Origin: an uncultured Eubacteriales bacterium
Lineage (GTDB): Bacteria; Bacillota; Clostridia; Oscillospirales; Ruminococcaceae
Assembly (NCBI GenBank): GCA_902493155.1
Contig: CABUOE010000065.1
Span: 1-10,860 of the forward strand
Length of the DNA: 10,860 nucleotides
Direction of reading: 5' to 3'
Positions 7,831-10,860 of this stretch are shown piece by piece. Positions within the stretch are counted from its first letter, which is position 1; the number at the start of each line of letters is the position of its first letter. Both the position numbers and the translations under genes were made by a program. The notes below the pieces were generated by a model. It ran no database searches, was not told the DNA's origin, and was given only the letters and a program-made list of their open reading frames with translations.

Positions 7831-8325
7831 TTATCTTTTTTTCTGGTAGGAGCCCCGGCGGTTGTCGGTGGCTTTTTTCAGGTCGGAAATCTTCTCGTCG
7901 CTCTTTTGCATAAACTTGCTGAGCATATCTTCAAAAGACTTGCTTCCCTCCTGGCGAGGAGCATATTCCTGCGGGGCACGGTCAAACCGGTTTGGGCTGC
8001 TTTGGCCGCCATTCCCCCCACGATTATTGTTATTGTTGAAACCGCCGGACCGAGGGGGACGGTTTTGGCTGCGCGGAGCGGGCGGAGGCGTGTCCACCGC
8101 GCGTTTCATCGACAAACTGATTTTTCCGTCCTCTGCGATATTCATCACCTTGACCTTAACCATCTGGCCCTGAGTGATAAAATCGGAAATCTCTTTTACA
8201 AAGGTCGCCGCCACTTCGGAGATGTGAACCATTCCGGTGGTTCCGGGTTCAATTTCTACAAAAGCGCCGAATTTTGTAATGCCGGTTACTTTGCCTTCGT
8301 AAATTTTTCCTACTTCAAGCTGCAT
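7831..8325 (-). CDS. yabR: S1-domain RNA-binding protein, YabR family
   Basis: A 164-residue cytosolic protein with one S1 (OB-fold) RNA-binding domain at residues 1-72, carrying VGKIYEGKVTGI, GAFVEI, GMVHISE and GKISLSMKR. A low-complexity linker of about 55 residues rich in Pro, Arg, Gly and Asn (including NNNNN and RGG-like patches) follows. It ends in a short charged helix around SFEDMLSKFM and a basic tail. The family lies next to divIC in Bacillus and Clostridia; its precise role is not established. The ATG at 8325 is chosen because the S1 family starts there and AAGGAGG is upstream, although at a long 14-base spacing. An in-frame ATG at 8397 would overlap divIC and has no ribosome site. 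It begins 34 bases after divIC, so the two are probably cotranscribed. Confidence 0.9.
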   Translation of the reverse strand: MQLEVGKIYEGKVTGITKFGAFVEIEPGTTGMVHISEVAATFVKEISDFITQGQMVKVKVMNIAEDGKISLSMKRAVDTPPPAPRSQNRPPRSGGFNNNNNRGGNGGQSSPNRFDRAPQEYAPRQEGSKSFEDMLSKFMQKSDEKISDLKKATDNRRGSYQKKR

Positions 8326-8339
8326 AAAAGTCTTATGTG

Positions 8340-8346
8340 CCTCCTT
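8340..8346 (-). promoter_or_regulatory. Ribosome binding site of yabR
   Basis: AAGGAGG on the minus strand, in the divIC-yabR gap. The spacing to the ATG at 8325 is 14 bases, longer than usual, but no start codon lies closer in frame. Confidence 0.7.
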
Positions 8347-8359
8347 AAATATATCAAAA

Positions 8360-8701
8360 CTATTGGTTGCCGGATGTATTGAAGAAAACCCGTTCATCCG
8401 GGAATATAAGCCCCAGCTTTTCCCGGGCCATCTTGACGATAAATTCTTTGTCGGAACCCTGATCGATTAGGCCTTGCATCTCATCGTTGAGAATTTTCTG
8501 CTCCTCGCACTGCTGGTTCACAGCTTCTGTTTTGCTTTTGAGGGCAGCCTGATCCATAAACAGGACGACACAAGAGCCAGCCAAATAACAGCACATAGCG
8601 ACGATAGCAACATTGACGATACGGTTAACCTTGCTCTTCTTGCGTTTCACAGTTTGCTTCACTCTCCCCAACACGGTCTGTTCCTTGCTGATTAGTTTCA
8701 T
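8360..8701 (-). CDS. divIC: Septum formation initiator, DivIC/FtsB family
   Basis: Small bitopic membrane protein of the division complex; with FtsL and DivIB it links the septal ring to wall synthesis. The 113 residues show a basic cytoplasmic N-terminus (about 14-27), one membrane segment at about 29-49, an extracellular coiled coil at about 52-82, and the family C-terminal motif AREKLGLIFPDERVF at 92-106. Its place between yabQ and yabR matches the Bacillus and clostridial order. The start is uncertain. The ATG at 8701 has no visible ribosome site and overlaps yabQ by 77 bases. A GTG at 8674 has AAGGA seven bases upstream and would give a 104-residue protein overlapping yabQ by 50 bases. 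Either start keeps all recognised domains. Confidence 0.9.
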   Translation of the reverse strand: MKLISKEQTVLGRVKQTVKRKKSKVNRIVNVAIVAMCCYLAGSCVVLFMDQAALKSKTEAVNQQCEEQKILNDEMQGLIDQGSDKEFIVKMAREKLGLIFPDERVFFNTSGNQ

Positions 8702-9176
8702 TATACATCATCTTGCCATGGCGTTTCAAGTGAAACTTTGACGCAAAAAAGCCCTTCGGTGATTTTTGTGAAATATGCTTAAATAGTTTTTTGAATTTCG
8801 TACATATGTACTTAAAAAACCGCACCACTGGTTTGACAAAGATCTTGTACAGGAACCGCAGTACTGCCTTCACGCCGCGAATGATAGATTTTGCCGCTTT
8901 AAACACCAAAATGCCCACGGTAAAGTAATAGATGATAAACCCCAAAATCTCCCCAATGGCCACAAAAACGCGGAAATACCCATTGCAGAAATTGACGCAG
9001 AAAATAAAGGTGGCCAAGGTGGCGATGACGATAAAAATGCCGTCCTCGATAAACACTATGACCTTGCCGCCCGGAAAAGCAAGCCGTAGAATGCGGAACA
9101 CGTCGTAGATAACTGCCAGTCCGCAGCCCAGCAGGCAGGAATAGAGAAAAATCAAAGTCTCTTCTGCAACCGTCAC
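8625..9176 (-). CDS. yabQ: Spore cortex biosynthesis protein YabQ
   Basis: A 183-residue membrane protein. In B. subtilis YabQ is made under sigma-E and is needed for spore cortex formation. Three hydrophobic segments are visible: about 7-30 (with family-like YDVFRIL), 38-63 (containing EDGIF) and 68-93 (GEILGFIIYYF). A strongly basic stretch at about 95-150 and a polar, acidic tail follow. The start is GTG at 9176, five bases after GGAGGGG (9188-9182). The frame could extend to an ATG at 9287, but that stretch is hydrophilic, unlike the family, and has no ribosome site. A 123-base gap separates it from yabP, while its 3' end overlaps divIC, suggesting translational coupling with the division gene. 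Confidence 0.92.
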   Translation of the reverse strand: MTVAEETLIFLYSCLLGCGLAVIYDVFRILRLAFPGGKVIVFIEDGIFIVIATLATFIFCVNFCNGYFRVFVAIGEILGFIIYYFTVGILVFKAAKSIIRGVKAVLRFLYKIFVKPVVRFFKYICTKFKKLFKHISQKSPKGFFASKFHLKRHGKMMYNETNQQGTDRVGESEANCETQEEQG

Positions 9177-9181
9177 AAAAA

Positions 9182-9188
9182 CCCCTCC
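9182..9188 (-). promoter_or_regulatory. Ribosome binding site selecting the yabQ GTG start
   Basis: GGAGGGG on the minus strand, five bases before GTG at 9176. It decides the start in favour of GTG and against longer ATG alternatives. Confidence 0.85.
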
Positions 9189-9299
9189 ATTGCTGATCAA
9201 AATGACAAACGTCCCGTTGCACGAATCCTGTCGCCAAGAGCGATGTAAACAGCTCATACTGCTCAGGATGTCATTTGCATACGGCATAGCGAAATCGCA

Positions 9300-9584
9300 T
9301 TATTTGAACAGCTTGGAAAGGAAGGAGGTTCCCCTCGCCTTTTCCTCAGAGGAATATTCCAAGGAATCAATTTCCCCTTCCATGGAAAAATCGCCCTCAT
9401 CCACGTTGAAGGAATTGACATGTAGGTTGTTCCCCCGCACTGTCAGCTTTCCCATGTTGGTAAAAAGGATCACTAAAGTTTCGTCAAAACAGTCCACGTC
9501 CTGGACGCCGGAAACTGAAAGCCGCTTCCGGTCTTCCATGATGATGTTGTGGGGCAGTTTCAGGGATTTTACTTCTTGCATCAT
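9300..9584 (-). CDS. yabP: Sporulation protein YabP
   Basis: A 94-residue YabP/YqfC-family protein, close to the usual length of about 100. It begins with a variable head (MMQEVKSLKLPH), followed by the family core: MEDRKRLSVSGVQDVDCFDE, a TNMGKLTVRGNNLHV strand-turn-strand, and FSMEGEIDSLEY. It lacks a signal peptide and membrane segments. The family is confined to spore formers and in B. subtilis belongs to the sigma-E regulon; the biochemical role is not known. Two adjacent ATG codons occur at 9584 and 9581; the first lies six bases after GGAGT. It directly precedes yabQ and is preceded by a 176-base gap with a sigma-E-like promoter. Confidence 0.93.
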   Translation of the reverse strand: MMQEVKSLKLPHNIIMEDRKRLSVSGVQDVDCFDETLVILFTNMGKLTVRGNNLHVNSFNVDEGDFSMEGEIDSLEYSSEEKARGTSFLSKLFK

Positions 9585-9730
9585 TTCGTCACTCCATTTA
9601 AAGCCAGTGTAATTCGGTTAAAAAAGCCTTCCGAAAACGAGCCGCCGGGAATTCCCAGCCAGTGGATAAGCATGAATCCCTTCCATCAGCCCGGGACTCC
9701 GCAGTTTCCCCTTTCCAAAAGCCTTGATAC

Positions 9731-9759
9731 ACTATATTCCATGGAGCGGACAAATATGC
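9731..9759 (-). promoter_or_regulatory. Candidate sigma-E (mother-cell) promoter for yabP-yabQ
   Basis: On the minus strand GCATATT (9759-9753) matches the sigma-E -35 consensus KMATATT fully. After 14 bases comes AATATAGT (9738-9731), which matches five of seven fixed positions of CATACAnT. It begins one base past the rqcP stop codon. Initiation near 9725 would give a leader of about 140 bases to yabP. The remaining gap (9585-9725) shows no gene, only the perfect palindrome GGGAATTCCC at 9646-9655. Confidence 0.5.
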
Positions 9760-9760
9760 C

Positions 9761-10003
9761 CTATTCTTCGACCACCGCGTACTGGTCGGAGGCGGTTTCC
9801 TTGGTGGCGTATTCCGATACGTTGAGTACCTTAACCGTAAGAGGTTTCCCCATGTTGATGGTAATCTTGTCCCCCACCTTAACGTTGTAGGAGGCTCTTG
9901 CCTCGATGCCATTGACCAAAATCCTCCCGGCGTCGCAGGCTTCATTGGCAATGGTGCGGCGCTTAATCAGGCGGGTGACTTTTAAATATTTATCCAGTCT
10001 CAT
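9761..10003 (-). CDS. rqcP: S4-domain ribosome quality control protein RqcP (YabO)
   Basis: An 80-residue S4-fold RNA-binding protein. In B. subtilis RqcP binds stalled 50S subunits carrying peptidyl-tRNA and helps RqcH add alanine tails to nascent chains. The S4 signature covers nearly the whole protein: MRLDKYLKVTRLIKRRT, then GRILVNG at 26-32, and VKVGDKITI at 42-50. A weak ribosome site (AAAGGAA) lies about ten bases before the ATG at 10003. It is separated from HU by a strong terminator, so it needs its own promoter in 10004-10058. I see only weak candidates there, such as a TATAAA-like element. The related E. coli protein HslR (Hsp15) is longer, so the RqcP name fits better. Confidence 0.94.
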   Translation of the reverse strand: MRLDKYLKVTRLIKRRTIANEACDAGRILVNGIEARASYNVKVGDKITINMGKPLTVKVLNVSEYATKETASDQYAVVEE

Positions 10004-10058
10004 AACGGTAATTTCCTTTCGTTTTTATAGAAATCGGGCCTTTTATCAGGTTACCCAC

Positions 10059-10102
10059 AAAAAAACAAAATCCTATACCGGAAAAAACGGTACAGGATTT
10101 TG
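10059..10102 (-). terminator. Rho-independent terminator after the HU gene
   Basis: CAAAATCCTGTACCG (10102-10088) pairs with CGGTATAGGATTTTG (10080-10066) over 15 positions with one G-U wobble, and a 7-base loop. Seven T follow at 10065-10059. It is well placed after HU and ahead of rqcP. Confidence 0.92.
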
Positions 10103-10121
10103 ATAGCATTTGAAATAATAT

Positions 10122-10397
10122 TTATTTCGCAACTGCTTCTTTCAGAGCCTTGCCAGCTTTGAAAGCGGGAACTTTGGTAGCAGCGATGGTGATCTTCTCG
10201 CCGGTAGCAGGATTTTTACCCTCACGAGCAGCGCGATCGCGAACTTCAAATGTACCAAAACCTACAAGCTGGATTTTCTCGCCGCCAGCCAGAGCTTCGG
10301 AAATGCTGTCGAGAACTGCAGCAACTGCTTTGTCAGCATCTTTCTTGGAAAAACCGGTTTTTTCAGCGACTACACTGATCAATTCTGTTTTAGTCAT
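10122..10397 (-). CDS. hup: HU family DNA-binding protein
   Basis: A 91-residue nucleoid protein that dimerises and bends DNA non-specifically. It matches the family from end to end: helical dimer core MTKTELISVVAEKTGFSKKD, the GFGTFEVRDRAAREGKNP signature at 46-63 with Pro63 at the tip of the DNA-intercalating arm, and KVPAFKAGKALKEAV at the C-terminus. GGAGG lies nine bases before the ATG at 10397. The mazG stop is only 42 bases upstream, so HU may be read from a mazG transcript or from a promoter inside mazG. A dedicated terminator follows, which fits the high and separate expression expected of HU. Confidence 0.98.
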   Translation of the reverse strand: MTKTELISVVAEKTGFSKKDADKAVAAVLDSISEALAGGEKIQLVGFGTFEVRDRAAREGKNPATGEKITIAATKVPAFKAGKALKEAVAK

Positions 10398-10439
10398 AAT
10401 AAAAGACCTCCATTATTTTTTAATATCCAAGGTTTGCAC

Positions 10440-10860
10440 CTAGATTAACTGTTCCTTTGCCTTTTTCCAAAGGCGGTTTAAAGTATCGAGTTCAGCCGTC
10501 TCCATCTGGATGCCTTGCTCCTGCGCCAGCTGCTCCACCTTTTCAAATCGGGCGATAAATTTCTCACAGGAACGGCTCAGGGCCTGTTCGGCATCGAGTT
10601 TCAGCTTCTCCGCCACATTGGTACAGGAAAAAAGCAGGTCGCCCAGTTCTTCCTCCATGTGGTCGCGGTCGCCCTCCTCGATGGACTCCCACAACTCGCC
10701 GACCTCGTTTTCCAGATCTTCAAAAGCGCCTTCCACATCGGGATAGCACATACCAGCTTTCGCCGCCCGGTGGGCGATCTTCTCACTGCGCATCAGCGCC
10801 GGGAATACAGCGGGAACGGATTTTAAGGTCTCGGTAAAATTCTCAGTTCCTTTAACTTTA
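10440..10860 (-). CDS. mazG: Nucleoside triphosphate pyrophosphohydrolase MazG, C-terminal part (5' end outside window)
   Basis: The frame enters from the right edge and stops at 10440, with 139 codons visible. It reads TLKSVPAVFPALMRSEKIA, then DVEGAFEDLENEVGEL, and EEELGDLLFSCTNVAEKL, the helical metal-binding motifs (EExxE, later ExxD) of the MazG C-terminal domain. MazG hydrolyses (d)NTPs to monophosphates and pyrophosphate, clearing damaged nucleotides. Full-length relatives have about 260 residues, so roughly half is missing; the N-terminal domain and start lie to the right. An ATG at 10793 exists but is internal, since the conserved sequence continues upstream of it. In Bacillus the same gene (yabN) carries an extra N-terminal methylase domain; whether this one does cannot be seen. 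Confidence 0.93.
   Translation of the reverse strand, partial: KVKGTENFTETLKSVPAVFPALMRSEKIAHRAAKAGMCYPDVEGAFEDLENEVGELWESIEEGDRDHMEEELGDLLFSCTNVAEKLKLDAEQALSRSCEKFIARFEKVEQLAQEQGIQMETAELDTLNRLWKKAKEQLI

Noticed and set aside
8326..8397. 24-residue N-terminal extension of yabR overlapping divIC
   Set aside because: No ribosome site at 8397, and S1 proteins of this family begin at MQLEVGKI.
9177..9287. 37-residue N-terminal extension of yabQ
   Set aside because: GGAGGGG is correctly placed for the GTG at 9176 and the extra residues do not resemble YabQ.
9598..9951. Minus-strand 117-codon frame across the rqcP-yabP gap
   Set aside because: It overlaps rqcP in another frame, has Pro/Arg/Thr-rich shadow composition and no ribosome site.

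Overview
The window looks like a chromosomal segment of a Gram-positive, endospore-forming anaerobe of the Clostridia, perhaps a gut Oscillospirales-like lineage. That reading is inferred from three things: the conserved sporulation and division cluster mazG-HU-rqcP-yabP-yabQ-divIC-yabR, strong AGGAGG-type ribosome sites with some GTG starts, and a large secreted protein with choline-binding-type cell-wall repeats. No taxonomic search was possible.

Left half (1-5275, minus strand): one uninterrupted reading frame of 1,758 visible codons that runs off the left edge. It encodes a secreted multidomain surface protein. In order it has a signal peptide, a discoidin-like (F5/8 type C) module, an Ig-like module, five more discoidin-like modules, a DUF4855 domain with features of a TIM-barrel glycosidase, a Gly/Ser/Thr/Pro linker and at least six cell-wall-binding repeats of about 20 residues. 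Its true C-terminus and stop codon lie outside the window.

Middle (5276-7705): an AT-rich divergent intergenic region of 614 bases carries candidate promoters for the surface protein (leftward) and a near-consensus vegetative promoter for tgt (rightward). tgt (queuine/preQ1 tRNA-ribosyltransferase) is followed by mntP, a predicted Mn2+ efflux pump, and a strong rho-independent terminator.

Right half (7795-10860, minus strand): the cluster is transcribed leftward, convergent with tgt-mntP. In transcription order it holds mazG (3' part only), an HU DNA-binding protein with its own terminator, rqcP/yabO (ribosome quality control), yabP and yabQ (sporulation), divIC (division) and yabR (S1 RNA-binding protein), then a terminator. 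A sigma-E-like promoter sits immediately after rqcP and could give yabP-yabQ mother-cell expression. The cluster combines housekeeping nucleotide and translation quality control with division and spore-cortex formation, as in other spore-forming Firmicutes.

The main candidate for something undescribed is the giant surface protein and its DUF4855 domain. The rest is largely conserved core genome.
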